Assembly: GCA_021789755.1 (NCBI GenBank) | Contig: JAJYJD010000021.1 | Location: forward strand, 1 to 22,392 | Direction: 5' to 3' | Source of the DNA: Bacteroidota bacterium | GTDB lineage: Bacteria; Bacteroidota; Ignavibacteria; Kryptoniales; JAKASW01 | DNA: 22,392 nt | Shown here: piece after piece, positions 22,039-22,392 of the stretch | How the letters are laid out: each line of letters starts with the position of its first letter | Position numbering within the stretch: position 1 is the stretch's first letter | Notes under the pieces: model-generated | Seen by the model: only the letters and a program-made list of their open reading frames with translations | Told to the model about the DNA's origin: nothing | Databases searched by the model: none | Program-made: the position numbers and the translations under genes

Positions 22039-22392
22039 ATTTCTCCTTATTTAATCATATCTGAATTGACACTTGTGACCACTGTCGAGAGCGCCCCACA
22101 GGTCCCGGTATGAGCTTCAGAAAACACGCGGACAAAAAGGCGGGAAGAGTCATTGATTCTTCAATTGTCCACGGGGATATTTTGAAACTCGCCATTCGGC
22201 GAACTCATGGGGGGCGGGCACTCCCCTGGAGTAAAATTTCTTATCGGGACGTACATCTTCACATTAATTACTATTTTTCATCAATATAGCGCGAAGGATA
22301 CAAAAAAACATCGAAGAATGCAGGGGCGATTCTCAACCAACCCGCATTTCGATCGACTCGCGCAAATCTTATTTCAAATACTTGTAATGCTT
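22039..22392 (-). other. Upstream region of the arabinose operon
   Basis: 354 bases without a recognisable complete gene. On the minus strand the first codons from the window edge read KHYKYLK then TAA (stop at 22371-22369), which could be the tail of an upstream gene but is too short to support. Structures seen: inverted repeats ATTGA/TCAAT (22152-22165) and TCGCC/GGCGA (22189-22202), and three AATGC/GCATT pentamers (22317-22321, 22344-22348, 22386-22390) like those before araB. A run of seven A at 22302-22308 (T on the minus strand) follows a weak 4-bp hairpin and may end an upstream transcript. No convincing -35/-10 pair was found. Confidence 0.4.

Noticed and set aside
22164..22211. Short minus-strand frame of 15 codons (MSSPNGEFQNIPVDN) upstream of the symporter gene as a leader peptide
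   Set aside because: No well-placed Shine-Dalgarno, no runs of regulatory codons and no adjoining attenuator; likely chance.

Overview
The window looks like a chromosomal segment of a free-living, two-membrane heterotroph with roughly 50% G+C. Taxonomy is an inference. An RND efflux pump implies an outer membrane. A promoter with the TTG / TAnnTTTG pattern of the Bacteroidota and a GldA-like ABC ATPase point to the Bacteroidota/Ignavibacteria/Chlorobiota branch, but no rRNA or ribosomal protein gene is present to confirm it. I see no IS element, phage gene or CRISPR array.

Left part (1-6185): a truncated ABC transporter ATPase on the minus strand diverges from a tight plus-strand operon. That operon encodes an ECF sigma factor, a membrane-anchored zinc-finger anti-sigma factor, a small membrane-tethered LTxxQ-type (Spy/CpxP/CnrX-like) protein, an RND membrane-fusion protein and an RND pump. 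It reads as an envelope-stress or metal-sensing module wired directly to an efflux pump. No outer-membrane TolC-like gene is included.

Middle part (6187-14195): three overlapping minus-strand genes encode a Pol-beta-type nucleotidyltransferase, a B12-binding-type radical SAM enzyme and a SAM methyltransferase. They form an uncharacterised cassette and are the least explained part of the window. Housekeeping genes follow: kbl (glycine C-acetyltransferase, plus), nfo (endonuclease IV, minus), anmK (anhydro-MurNAc kinase, plus), a cytoplasmic YceI protein and a MarR regulator (both minus). The MarR gene has a strong promoter with a palindrome in its spacer.

A tRNA-Gly(CCC) and a tRNA-Val(UAC) lie on the plus strand at 14446-14752. 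Between them is a structured stretch that shares a 12-nt block with tRNA-Val and may be a tRNA relic.

Right part (14771-22038): a minus-strand L-arabinose operon in transcription order: SSS-family sodium/solute symporter, a 76-residue two-helix membrane protein, a secreted aldose 1-epimerase, araB, araD and araA. Together they would import a sugar, interconvert its anomers outside the cytoplasm, and convert L-arabinose through L-ribulose and L-ribulose-5-phosphate to D-xylulose-5-phosphate. No regulator gene is in the window, but repeated AATGC/GCATT half-sites lie upstream of araB. The last 354 bases (22039-22392) hold the upstream region of this operon and no recognisable complete gene.
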